Source: Flavobacterium sp. ACN6 (GTDB lineage Bacteria; Bacteroidota; Bacteroidia; Flavobacteriales; Flavobacteriaceae). Taken from it: a DNA stretch of 64,000 nucleotides. The stretch lies in contig NZ_MRCQ01000009.1 of assembly GCF_002304005.1 (NCBI RefSeq), forward strand, positions 164,060 through 228,059, read 5' to 3'. The position numbers and the translations under genes are program-made. The notes under the pieces are model-generated. The model was not told where the DNA came from and did not search any database. It saw only the letters and a list, made by a program, of their open reading frames with translations. Shown here piece by piece: positions 25,322-33,429 of the stretch. The number at the start of each line of letters is the position of its first letter. The stretch's first letter is position 1.

Positions 25322-25760
25322 ACTTTTTTAAGATATAATGTAAAGTGAATACTGTAATTATAGAAAGAATAGAAATCGGTAAAAATGACAATGTGAATGT
25401 GTAAAATAATTCTTCTTTAAACCGAAAAGTGCTCCAAGAAGATTCGCGATCAACAAAAATGCCATAATTCCAGAAAAGCCATATTGAAATTAAGAATAAT
25501 AATTGAAGAAAAACTTTTAAATAGCTGTTTTTAATGAAAGAAAGAAACAGAAAAACGATTGACAATAAAATTGCAGAAATTAAAGACATTAAATACGCGT
25601 CATAAGAAAAAGTACAGTCGAGGCATCCGCTTGAATTTCTTTCAGAAAGACTTCCCATTGCCCAATAAATTTGTATAAAAGTGGTTATGAAAATTATAAT
25701 CGTGATTATAGTAACTTTTTTTAATAAAGGAAATAATTTGGTTTTTAAGGTTTGCTTCAT
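25308..25760 (-). CDS. Membrane protein of unknown function
   Basis: 150 residues with four predicted spans (about 14-32, 51-71, 78-97 and 118-142). A periplasmic-side loop SERNSSGCLDCTFSYD at 34-49 holds a CxxC pair that could bind metal or form a disulfide. First gene of the leftward three-gene set of small membrane proteins. No family recognised. Confidence 0.6.
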   Translation of the reverse strand: MKQTLKTKLFPLLKKVTIITIIIFITTFIQIYWAMGSLSERNSSGCLDCTFSYDAYLMSLISAILLSIVFLFLSFIKNSYLKVFLQLLFLISIWLFWNYGIFVDRESSWSTFRFKEELFYTFTLSFLPISILSIITVFTLHYILKKYESK

Positions 25761-25976
25761 TTGTTTTTTATTCTCTGAAAGGTTTATTTCTTATAAGTTC
25801 CTTAAAGACTGTGTGGTATTTTAGAATTTGAGGAATACAAAAATAGAAATAAATTTAAAGAAATATCTTTCAGGAATTGACATCTTTTAAAGAAAGTTTT
25901 AATAAAAAATGAAACGCTTAACCTTTTGATAATATGTTGAATAGTTTAAATTTTTACTTTTAATAAAACTTAAATT

Positions 25977-26153
25977 ATGGAAATTAACTGGGTTGTAATA
26001 GGAGTTGTAGTAGTATTGGTTATCATCTTGGTTGTTTTGACAATTAGAAAAAATCAAAAAGAAAAAAAGAAATTAACCGATTTGTTAAATAATGATTTTA
26101 AAAAAGAAGAAAAAATAGACATTGATGTTGATGATTCAGCTAACGAAAAATAA
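25977..26153 (+). CDS. Short single-span membrane protein
   Basis: 58 residues: ATG at 25977, one hydrophobic helix (4-24: VVIGVVVVLVIILVVLTI), a basic stop-transfer stretch (RKNQKEKKK) and an acidic tail ending DDSANEK. Codon use looks normal and a terminator follows at 26180, so the small gene is likely real. N-out/C-in orientation by the positive-inside rule. Function unknown. Confidence 0.6.
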   Translation: MEINWVVIGVVVVLVIILVVLTIRKNQKEKKKLTDLLNNDFKKEEKIDIDVDDSANEK

Positions 26154-26179
26154 TTTACAATCCTATCAATTGAAAGTGT

Positions 26180-26212
26180 AAATCCTTGTAAATTAGGTTT
26201 TTACAAGGATTT
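26180..26212 (+). terminator. Terminator after the short membrane-protein gene
   Basis: 13-bp stem (26180-26192 with 26200-26212). It lies between the small rightward gene and the leftward tRNA-Ala; it lacks a long T-run on the right. Confidence 0.6.
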
Positions 26213-26223
26213 ATACGTTTAAG

Positions 26224-26297
26224 TGGAGAATACCGGATTCGAACCGGTCACCCCTTGCCTGCCAGGCAAGTACTCTAGCCAAATGAGCTAATCCCCC
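26224..26297 (-). tRNA. tRNA-Ala (GGC)
   Basis: 74 nt on the reverse strand. Acceptor GGGGGAT/ATTCTCC contains the G3:U70 wobble that marks alanine tRNA. Anticodon stem CTTGC/GCAAG encloses loop CTGGCAG, so the anticodon is GGC (codons GCC/GCU). T arm CCGG with TTCGAAT loop, discriminator A. CCA is not encoded. Confidence 0.95.
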
Positions 26298-26401
26298 AAA
26301 GTCTTAGCAAATAAAGTCAAATAATTCTCAAAAAACAAATTTAGAAATCAATCAGACAAAATATTTTGCAAAAGCGTAACTTTACGTTTAAATTTATTTT
26401 T

Positions 26402-27166
26402 ATGAGTTCTAAAAATCTAAATGGAAGTTTAGAAACTTCTTTTCAAAATACAATTGCAACAGTACAATTTGGTCATCCTGCAAGTAATTCTTTTCCACGT
26501 AAATTACTAGATGAACTTACAGCCGAAATTAATGCGTTAAGCCGAAATGAAAATGTTTCGGTTATAATTTTAAAAAGTGAAGGAGCAAAAACTTTTTGTT
26601 CCGGCGCTTCTTTTGATGAGCTTTTAAAAGTAGAAAACGAAGAACAAGGAACTGAATTCTTTTCTGGTTTTGCCCATCTGCTAAATGCCATGCGCAATTG
26701 CAGTAAAATAATAATTGGCCGTGTACAAGGAAAAGCAGTAGGAGGTGGTGTCGGAATTATTTCGGCCTGCGATTATGTTTTTGCAACACCTCAAAGTGAT
26801 ATTAAATTATCAGAATTGGCAATCGGAATCGGGCCTTTTGTTATAGAACCAGCGGTTTCTCGCAAAATTGGAAAAACAGCAATGACCGAAATGACGCTCG
26901 CAGCACACGAATGGAAATCGGCAGATTGGGCTTTTGAGAAAGGTCTTTATTCTGTTTTGACTGAGGTCAATACTTTGGATAATGACGTTAAAGACTTTGC
27001 TCAAAAATTAAGCACTTACAATCCCGAAGCTTTACAAGAAATGAAAAAGATTATTTGGGAAGGTACAGAACAATGGGAATCGCTTCTTTTTGAACGTGCC
27101 GCAATTACAGGTAAACTGGTTTTATCTGATTTTAGCAGAAATGCGTTACTGCAGTTTAAAAAATAG
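26402..27166 (+). CDS. Enoyl-CoA hydratase/isomerase family protein
   Basis: 254 residues from the ATG at 26402; an upstream TTG would add 12 residues with no family likeness. Crotonase features: substrate oxyanion loops GAKTFCSGASFDELL near 60-74 and GRVQGKAVGGGVGIISACDYVFA near 104-126. The usual catalytic Glu pair is not obvious: the first oxyanion-loop region and SELAIGIGPF near 138 retain one Glu. It could act in fatty-acid or phenylacetate breakdown (PaaG-like). The neighbours do not help. Monocistronic. Confidence 0.85.
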   Translation: MSSKNLNGSLETSFQNTIATVQFGHPASNSFPRKLLDELTAEINALSRNENVSVIILKSEGAKTFCSGASFDELLKVENEEQGTEFFSGFAHLLNAMRNCSKIIIGRVQGKAVGGGVGIISACDYVFATPQSDIKLSELAIGIGPFVIEPAVSRKIGKTAMTEMTLAAHEWKSADWAFEKGLYSVLTEVNTLDNDVKDFAQKLSTYNPEALQEMKKIIWEGTEQWESLLFERAAITGKLVLSDFSRNALLQFKK

Positions 27167-27177
27167 ATCAATGAAAT

Positions 27178-27255
27178 TCGAAATTCCAAATTCGAAATTC
27201 CAATTGCATTAAATTCCTATTGAAATCTGGAATTTTTCTTTATTTGGAATTTATT
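27178..27255. repeat. AATTCCAA-type palindromic repeat
   Basis: AAATTCGAAATTCCAA units on the left face GGAATTTTT/TTTGGAATTTATT on the right; the same family as at 12306 and 49660. It fills the gap before queD. Confidence 0.6.
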
Positions 27256-27278
27256 ATTTAAACGGTTATTAATTCGTA

Positions 27279-27286
27279 AATTTGCC
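27279..27286 (+). promoter_or_regulatory. -7 element (TAAATTTG) before queD
   Basis: TAAATTTG then CC, 20-odd bp before the queD start codon at 27306. No well-spaced TTG at -33 is evident, so it is a partial match. Confidence 0.3.
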
Positions 27287-27305
27287 AGCTTAAAATTAAA
27301 CATCG

Positions 27306-27758
27306 ATGAGTAATATCAGAATTACAAAACAATTTAGTTTCGAAACCGGACACGCTTTGTACGGTTACGACGGAAAATGCAAGAACGTTCACGGACACAG
27401 TTATAAATTGTCGGTTACGGTTATTGGTTCGCCAATTACAGATCGATCGAATGTGAAATTCGGAATGGTGATTGATTTTTCGGATCTAAAGAAAATTGTA
27501 AAAGAAGAAATCGTCGATCAGTTTGATCACGCAACTGTTTTCAATCAGACTACACCGCACATCGAATTGGCAAATGAATTGAAAAATCGCGGTCACCACG
27601 TTATTTTGGTAGATTACCAGCCAACAAGCGAAAATATGGTGGTTGATTTTGCAGATAGAATTGTGGCACGCCTTCCAGAAGGAATTTCTCTTTTCTCTCT
27701 TAAACTTCAGGAAACAGAATCTTCGTTTGCAGAATGGTATGCATCTGATAATTTGTAA
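27306..27758 (+). CDS. queD: 6-carboxytetrahydropterin synthase
   Basis: 150 residues. It converts dihydroneopterin triphosphate to 6-carboxytetrahydropterin for queuosine. The zinc-binding and catalytic block is intact: FETGHALYG at 10-18, GKCKNVHGHSYKLSV at 24-38 with Cys26 and His31/His33, and FDHATVFN near 77. The family's SENMVVDFADRI lies near 120. No other queuosine genes are close. Distinguishing QueD from a PTPS-III or eukaryote-like PTPS rests on the Cys26 spacing and is fairly safe. Confidence 0.92.
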   Translation: MSNIRITKQFSFETGHALYGYDGKCKNVHGHSYKLSVTVIGSPITDRSNVKFGMVIDFSDLKKIVKEEIVDQFDHATVFNQTTPHIELANELKNRGHHVILVDYQPTSENMVVDFADRIVARLPEGISLFSLKLQETESSFAEWYASDNL

Positions 27759-27837
27759 AATTCCAAAAATTAAATTCCAAATTCCAAACTCTTCGACTTC
27801 GCTCAGAGAGACAAAAGTCTAAAATTTAAAAATCTCA

Positions 27838-28581
27838 ATGAAAAAAATATATTTTGCTTCAGATCAGCATTTTGGTGCGCCGACTCCAGAATTGAGCTTA
27901 CCGCGCGAAAAGAAATTCGTGGCTTGGCTGGATGAGGTTAAGGAAGATGCAGAAGCAATTTTTTTATTGGGTGATTTATTTGACTTTTGGTTCGAATATA
28001 AAACGGTTGTTCCAAAAGGTTTTGTGCGCATTTTAGGCAAACTGGCCGAAATTCGCGACAGCGGCATCCCAATTTATTTTTTCGTAGGAAATCATGATTT
28101 ATGGATGAATGATTATTTTGAAACCGAATTGAATATTCCGGTTTATCATGATAACAAAGAATTTACTTTTAACGGAAAAACTTTTTTAATTGGCCACGGC
28201 GACGGAAAAGGACCCGGAGATAAAGGTTATAAAAGAATGAAAAAGGTATTTACAAATCCGTTTTCAAAATGGCTTTTTCGCTGGCTTCATCCAGATGTTG
28301 GTGTAAGTTTAGCGCAATATTTATCGGTTAAAAATAAATTGATTTCCGGAGATGAAGACATTAAGTTTTTAGGAGAAGAAAAAGAGTGGCTGATTTTATA
28401 CGCTAAACGAAAGCTTGAAACCAAACATTACAATTATTTTATTTTTGGTCATCGTCATCTGCCAATGATTCGTTCAGTTGGCGAAAATTCTGAGTATGTG
28501 AATCTAGGCGACTGGATTGGCTATTTTACCTACGGCGTTTTTGACGGTGAAAAATTCGAACTTTTAGAGTACAAGAAATAA
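27838..28581 (+). CDS. lpxH: UDP-2,3-diacylglucosamine diphosphatase
   Basis: 247 residues, metallophosphoesterase. Metal motifs are in order: ASDQHFG at 7-13, GDLFDFWFEY at 44-53, GNHDLWMND near 80, IGHGDGKGPGD near 118 and GHRHLP near 204. In lipid A synthesis the enzyme hydrolyses UDP-2,3-diacylglucosamine to lipid X. Its TAA stop at 28579-28581 abuts the reverse-strand stop of the cytochrome gene, leaving no gap between two convergent genes. Confidence 0.92.
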   Translation: MKKIYFASDQHFGAPTPELSLPREKKFVAWLDEVKEDAEAIFLLGDLFDFWFEYKTVVPKGFVRILGKLAEIRDSGIPIYFFVGNHDLWMNDYFETELNIPVYHDNKEFTFNGKTFLIGHGDGKGPGDKGYKRMKKVFTNPFSKWLFRWLHPDVGVSLAQYLSVKNKLISGDEDIKFLGEEKEWLILYAKRKLETKHYNYFIFGHRHLPMIRSVGENSEYVNLGDWIGYFTYGVFDGEKFELLEYKK

Positions 28582-29778
28582 TTACTTTTTATTTGGATAA
28601 ATTCCAATTTTGTGCGTTCTTAAAATGTAATTCGATAATTGTTTGCTGTTTGAAAGCTGAAAACTTATTGCATTTGAAGCTTTTTTCGGCATATGACATT
28701 CTACACAATTATCGGCCAATACTTTCTCAGGCATTGCTTGTAGCGTTTGTTCCTTATGTTTTAAACCTTGATGACAGCTCATACAGATCTTAGAGTAGGA
28801 AACCATGTTTTTTGAAGCATTTTCATGCGGATTATGACAGGTAATGCAATCCATTTTTTCACTGTTTATAAAACACTTACTCTGCGCCATTAAACGAAAT
28901 TGATTCCCGTGAACATCAAATTGTGTCGTGTCATTTATACTTCTCGTTTCACGAAAGAATTCTGAAAGATTATCTCCAGGTTTAAATTCAAAGCGCGATT
29001 TTAATTTCATTCCATCATTTCCAGCATGGCACAAAGCACAGGCATCCAGTTTTTGCTGTCTGTTGAGGTTTTTAAAACTTGTAATGCTGTTGGCGATTTT
29101 AACGTTTGGATTTTTTAGATGAAATTCTGCATGCTTTTTTGCAGGTCCGTGACAGCGTTCGCAGTCAATTCCGTAAATAATAGTTTTTTTATTGATAATA
29201 TCTTCCACATCCATCGACATAAAGTTTTTCTCTGCAGAACTTTGATCAGTCGTTCTGGAGCTGATATTTGAACTATGGCAGGCATAACAATCTTTAACAA
29301 CCATGCGGTCAAAGTATGGTTTGTCGGCAGGAAAACCAGGGCTTGTTGCCCAGCTATTTACAGAATGATAAAAAGAAAGAGGCAGTTCGTAAGTATTGTT
29401 GTTTTTCCAATAAACAGATGTCTGCGCATGTTTGGTTCCAAAAACAATTTCAAATTTATACTTAGCTGTTTCTTTACCGTTTTTGTATAGAACCTGATAC
29501 AAACTGTCGCCATGTTTTTCCATGACCAATTTGGTGTTTTTATCATAAATGAAAGTATGATTTTTAGAATCAAAATCTCCAGAAATATTTTCTATTACGG
29601 CTGGTGCAGTTGCTTTGAAGTGAGAACTGTGAAAGACCATTTCAGACTGCGTTTTGTGACATTGTACACAGCTTTCTGAACCCGCGTAATCGGTTCCGCG
29701 CGGATCTATATATTCTTCTGATTTATTGGTACAGCTGATCAGAAATAGTGAGATAATTAGAAAAACGGCTTTTTTCAT
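28582..29778 (-). CDS. Seven-heme c-type cytochrome lipoprotein
   Basis: 398 residues. Lipoprotein signal with Cys16 in LFLISCTNKS, so it is anchored in an envelope membrane. Seven CXXCH motifs can be read: CVQCH, CYACH, CERCH, CALCH, CITCH, CMSCH and CVECH. The order and the surrounding GSESCVQCHKTQSEMV resemble the multiheme NrfA/OmcA-independent cytochromes often found next to tetratricopeptide proteins in Bacteroidota. It should move electrons in the periplasm; partner unknown. Converges directly with lpxH. No cytochrome maturation gene is near. Confidence 0.9.
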   Translation of the reverse strand: MKKAVFLIISLFLISCTNKSEEYIDPRGTDYAGSESCVQCHKTQSEMVFHSSHFKATAPAVIENISGDFDSKNHTFIYDKNTKLVMEKHGDSLYQVLYKNGKETAKYKFEIVFGTKHAQTSVYWKNNNTYELPLSFYHSVNSWATSPGFPADKPYFDRMVVKDCYACHSSNISSRTTDQSSAEKNFMSMDVEDIINKKTIIYGIDCERCHGPAKKHAEFHLKNPNVKIANSITSFKNLNRQQKLDACALCHAGNDGMKLKSRFEFKPGDNLSEFFRETRSINDTTQFDVHGNQFRLMAQSKCFINSEKMDCITCHNPHENASKNMVSYSKICMSCHQGLKHKEQTLQAMPEKVLADNCVECHMPKKASNAISFQLSNSKQLSNYILRTHKIGIYPNKK

Positions 29779-29861
29779 TACTGTAAATATACTTTTTTTT
29801 GAATTGAATCAAAATATATTTCAATAATGAAAAAATATTCTTAAAATATTTAGAATGTTTC

Positions 29862-30218
29862 TTAGTTCATGCCAACTCCGTAGACATATTCGTCGAGTTC
29901 AATTTTGAATAGAGAACCTTCAACCAAATCTTTAATCGATTTTAATTCGGTCATATTTACAGCTAAATCTATAGAATTACAGGGTGTTTTTAATAGAAAT
30001 TTATGGCACGAATATTTCATTTCACAAGCTTCGCAACAAGCATTTTCGATCATGCTGTCTTCAATCAAATCACAAAAAAGATTTAATTCCGGAATAGTAA
30101 AGTAAAAGCCGGTTTCTTTAAAAACCAATTGTACTTTATCTGAAATCGTACTATTATCATCTTTCCAGTAAAAAGCTATTCCAAAGTTGTTATGGTATAT
30201 CTGTTCAATATCTCTCAT
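29862..30218 (-). CDS. Hypothetical protein with Cys cluster
   Basis: 118 residues, no signal peptide. A cluster ENACCEACEMKYSCHKF near 58-74 has four closely spaced Cys and one His, which might bind a metal. The C-terminal half (IDLAVNMTELKSIKDLVEG) looks helical. I do not know the family. It starts 100 bp from the next gene and seems to stand alone. Confidence 0.65.
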   Translation of the reverse strand: MRDIEQIYHNNFGIAFYWKDDNSTISDKVQLVFKETGFYFTIPELNLFCDLIEDSMIENACCEACEMKYSCHKFLLKTPCNSIDLAVNMTELKSIKDLVEGSLFKIELDEYVYGVGMN

Positions 30219-30321
30219 TGTAAATCCTTTTAATTCAACAAATATAATTATTATTTATATTAATTCTAAATTAAAAGGTTGTAGAAACAATAAAATTATA
30301 TAGACTGATGTCTTAAATCTT

Positions 30322-31185
30322 TTATTGACACATTGTGTTGAGGTAGAATGTCAAACTTTGACCGCTTTTGGACCAGTTTGCCATATTTCTTTCTCTGTAA
30401 AAACTATTTTCAGTTGCTGATACAGCCGTTGAAATCGCGAAGAATTTACTTTTTTCATTGCTTTTTACACTTTCAATCCATTGAATCGTAACGGCAATAT
30501 CTCCCATTTCTTTGTCAAGATAAATATCGTATGGTTGTAGATCGAAGGTAAATAACCCAAGTTTGTTGTCTTTTACTTCAAAAAGGATATCTTTTTCAAT
30601 TAAAATTGTGGAAGGAAGACCATTCTCAATTTTATAAAAATTCAATCTAAATTTTACCGATTTAAATTCGTTAGAAGTAATATTAAAATTAAAGTCGGTT
30701 ATTTTGCAGTCTTTTTTGATTCGAAATTCCATTCCTCTTTCACGACTCAAATAATCGTCGACAGTTTTGTCTAAAGCAGTGAAAAAATTGAAATGCATAA
30801 GTCCTAATCCTTTTGCGCTTCTTCCAAATTGTTTTGGCTTGGGTTTTTTGAAAGAAACGACAACTTCTTTTAAAGTGTTTTCAGAAGGCGTCATTTTTAC
30901 AACATTATTGCTAGATTTTAATTGACTAATTAAAACTTTCTTGGTTTCAAATCCAATATGAGAAAATAGGATAGTGTCGTTTGGATTCATTTTTTTATTA
31001 AGCTTTAAAACGAAATTTCCATTTGTATTTGATACTGTTCCAGAATTTTTCCTAGCAATGCCGATATTTACATATTCTAAAGCTGAACTGTTTTGAGAAC
31101 TTTTGACATCGCCGGAAATAGTATTTTCCTGAGCGTAAATTGCAAAAGATAAAAACACAAAAAGTAGAGTAGAAGTATATTTCAT
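30322..31185 (-). CDS. Carboxypeptidase-regulatory-like domain protein, exported
   Basis: 287 residues with signal peptide (1-18, ending IYAQE). Residues 21-100 are a CarboxypepD_reg-like beta-sandwich (SGDVKSSQNSSALEYVNIGI, GTVSNTNGNFVLKL), the domain often found in front of TonB-dependent receptors. Here no TonB plug follows; instead a second beta-rich domain of about 170 residues runs to the end. It is probably an outer-membrane-associated or surface protein. It lies 45 bp after the hydrolase gene and is likely last in the recJ-led run. Confidence 0.8.
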   Translation of the reverse strand: MKYTSTLLFVFLSFAIYAQENTISGDVKSSQNSSALEYVNIGIARKNSGTVSNTNGNFVLKLNKKMNPNDTILFSHIGFETKKVLISQLKSSNNVVKMTPSENTLKEVVVSFKKPKPKQFGRSAKGLGLMHFNFFTALDKTVDDYLSRERGMEFRIKKDCKITDFNFNITSNEFKSVKFRLNFYKIENGLPSTILIEKDILFEVKDNKLGLFTFDLQPYDIYLDKEMGDIAVTIQWIESVKSNEKSKFFAISTAVSATENSFYRERNMANWSKSGQSLTFYLNTMCQ

Positions 31186-31230
31186 TTGCTTTTTTTAAAT
31201 AAAGAAATGAAATAAGATTAAAATTGAATG

Positions 31231-32145
31231 TTACTTTATCCAATTTTTAACATTTGACAGAAACTCATTTTGCTGATCTACAAATAAATAGTGAGAACAA
31301 TTGTCTAAAAAAGCAAAGTGGTTTTTACCAGTGAGATTTTCAATTGATTTAATTTGTGCCGATGAAAAAATGCCATCCTGTTTTCCGTAAATTCCGTAAA
31401 TTGGAACACCGCTGGCTTTTATTTTCTTTAAGATTGGTCGAGTGTCAATGTTATTTTGTTTTTCATTTTGATAAAAAAGCAAAGGTGCATTTTTGTTCCT
31501 AATATTGGTTTTGAAATACTCGCCCGCTTCGTATTGTGCATACAATTTTTTTGAAACCAAAGTTGGATGCGGCATTTTAAAAAAGTTGTTTTCACCAGCC
31601 AGTTCAAAACATTTTTTTCGATATTCGGCCGAATTTTTATCTAAATTTTCTACAACATTTATTCTTTTTAATTGTTCAGAATTAATGCTGTATTTCTTTT
31701 TTAAAGTATCTAAGATATGGTCGTAAGTTTCCTGCTGAGAAAACAAAGCGCCAGCCAAAACTAAAGCGCTGACATTCTGAGGATATTTGTTCGTATAAAG
31801 AGTCGCGACCAAACCACCAAAACTGTGACCAAGCAAAACTGCTTTTTTTAAATGGTACTTTTTATAGATAGAATTTAAATCCTGATAAGCTTCTTCATAA
31901 GTCAATTTTGCATTAGGATCTGCAGATCTTCCTTCGCCTCTTCGATCATAAGCAATAACATAAAAACCTTGATTAGTTAGATTTTGAGCTGTTGTTCCTT
32001 CAAATAAAGTGGCATTACCACTTGGACCGCCGTGAATAAAAATTATGGGTTTGTCCTTTTCGTTTCCGTATGTTTTAATATAAAGATTTTGTCCGTTTAC
32101 GAAAAGAGACATTCCAAAAAATAAGCAAAGAAAAATAGACTTCAT
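31231..32145 (-). CDS. Exported alpha/beta hydrolase
   Basis: 304 residues with signal peptide (1-18, ending VNGQ). Alpha/beta-hydrolase core: oxyanion FIHGGPSGN at 35-43, AYDRRGEGRS near 64-73, nucleophile Ser in LLGHSFGGLVA near 102-112, Asp in GKQDGIFS near 253 and His in DNCSHYLFVDQ near 283. HGGPSG and GHSFGG suggest a proline-iminopeptidase or lipase type, secreted to the periplasm. The start abuts the stop of the MFS gene with no gap. Confidence 0.85.
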   Translation of the reverse strand: MKSIFLCLFFGMSLFVNGQNLYIKTYGNEKDKPIIFIHGGPSGNATLFEGTTAQNLTNQGFYVIAYDRRGEGRSADPNAKLTYEEAYQDLNSIYKKYHLKKAVLLGHSFGGLVATLYTNKYPQNVSALVLAGALFSQQETYDHILDTLKKKYSINSEQLKRINVVENLDKNSAEYRKKCFELAGENNFFKMPHPTLVSKKLYAQYEAGEYFKTNIRNKNAPLLFYQNEKQNNIDTRPILKKIKASGVPIYGIYGKQDGIFSSAQIKSIENLTGKNHFAFLDNCSHYLFVDQQNEFLSNVKNWIK

Positions 32146-33429
32146 TTACTCCAGTTTATTATGATCTTCCATATCTCTATGAAGGTCTAAATTTCGAAAT
32201 GTTGGTGATTTTAATGCTGTAACGACTACAGTCAGTAATGTAACGCTTCCTCCAAAAATAACAGAAGTTACAGCACCCATTAATTTGGCAGTGGCACCAC
32301 TTTCAAAAGCCCCTAATTCGTTAGAAGATCCCACAAAAATGGAGTTTACAGCACCAACACGACCACGCATATGATCTGGCGTTTTAAGCTGTAAAATCGT
32401 CTGGCGAATTACTACCGAAATTCCGTCTGCTAGTCCGCTCAGGAATAAAGCAAAAACAGAAAGCCAGAATGACGTAGAAAAACCAAATAAGATAATCGAT
32501 AATCCAAAAACAAATATGGCGACTAAAAGTTTCTTTCCGGCATTTTTATATAATGGCACATAAGCAGAAACAAGCATCGTGATAAACGCACCAACTGCTG
32601 GAGCGGCTCTCAATATACCAAATCCTTCTGCACCAACTTTTAAGATATCTTGAGCAAAAACTGGTAACAATGCAACTGCGCCCCCAAAAAGTACAGCAAT
32701 CATATCAAGAGATAAGGCTCCTAAGACAATTTGGTTTTTAAATACAAAAGTCAAACCTTCTGTAAGACTGTCTTTTATTGATTCACCAATCTTTGGATTT
32801 AGGATTGGTTTTGTACTAATTTGAGATAAAAAAATTAAGGAAAGTATGGAGAATGCAAAAACCAAACACATCGACCAGTGAACGCCCATCCAATTAATTG
32901 AAAATCCGGCAAGAGCAGGGCCCATTACAGCGCCAACCTGCCAAACAGAACTGCTCCAAGTTGCTGCATTTGGATATGCTTTTTTAGGAATAATCAGTGA
33001 TAGAAGTGAGAAAATAGTTGGGCCAAGAAATGCACGAACTAATCCGCCAAAAAAGACTAAAGTATAAATTGAATATAAAATAACATTGGAAGACCAGCCG
33101 CCAATAATTTTTGGCCACGTCAGTAAAAACAATCCAAAACTAATTACAGAAAATCCTAGAATACATTTTACCAACAAGCCTTTTTTCTCTCTTTGGTCAA
33201 CAATATGACCGGCAAATAAGGCCATTGAAACGGCAGGAACGACTTCCATTAAACCGATAATTCCAAGTGAAAGCGGATCTTTAGTTAAACTATACACTTC
33301 CCATTCAATTACAATAAACTGCATTGACCAAGCAAAAACCATGGCAAAACGTAATAATAAAAATACGTTGAATTCTCTATAACGCAGCGCCTGATACGGA
33401 TCCGGTTTATTTGATTTAATCTCTTCCAT
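32146..33429 (-). CDS. Major-facilitator-superfamily transporter
   Basis: 427 residues with about 12 membrane spans. The first loop GHIVDQREKKGLL near 75-87 matches the MFS loop-2 motif. The N-terminal line VFAWSMQFIVIEWEVYSLT and the C-terminal RQTILQLKTPDHMRGRVGAVNS are typical of the EntS/enterobactin-exporter-like (MFS_3) group. Probably an exporter; substrate unknown. It overlaps recJ by 14 bp and touches the hydrolase gene, so recJ-MFS-hydrolase is one transcript. Confidence 0.88.
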   Translation of the reverse strand: MEEIKSNKPDPYQALRYREFNVFLLLRFAMVFAWSMQFIVIEWEVYSLTKDPLSLGIIGLMEVVPAVSMALFAGHIVDQREKKGLLVKCILGFSVISFGLFLLTWPKIIGGWSSNVILYSIYTLVFFGGLVRAFLGPTIFSLLSLIIPKKAYPNAATWSSSVWQVGAVMGPALAGFSINWMGVHWSMCLVFAFSILSLIFLSQISTKPILNPKIGESIKDSLTEGLTFVFKNQIVLGALSLDMIAVLFGGAVALLPVFAQDILKVGAEGFGILRAAPAVGAFITMLVSAYVPLYKNAGKKLLVAIFVFGLSIILFGFSTSFWLSVFALFLSGLADGISVVIRQTILQLKTPDHMRGRVGAVNSIFVGSSNELGAFESGATAKLMGAVTSVIFGGSVTLLTVVVTALKSPTFRNLDLHRDMEDHNKLE

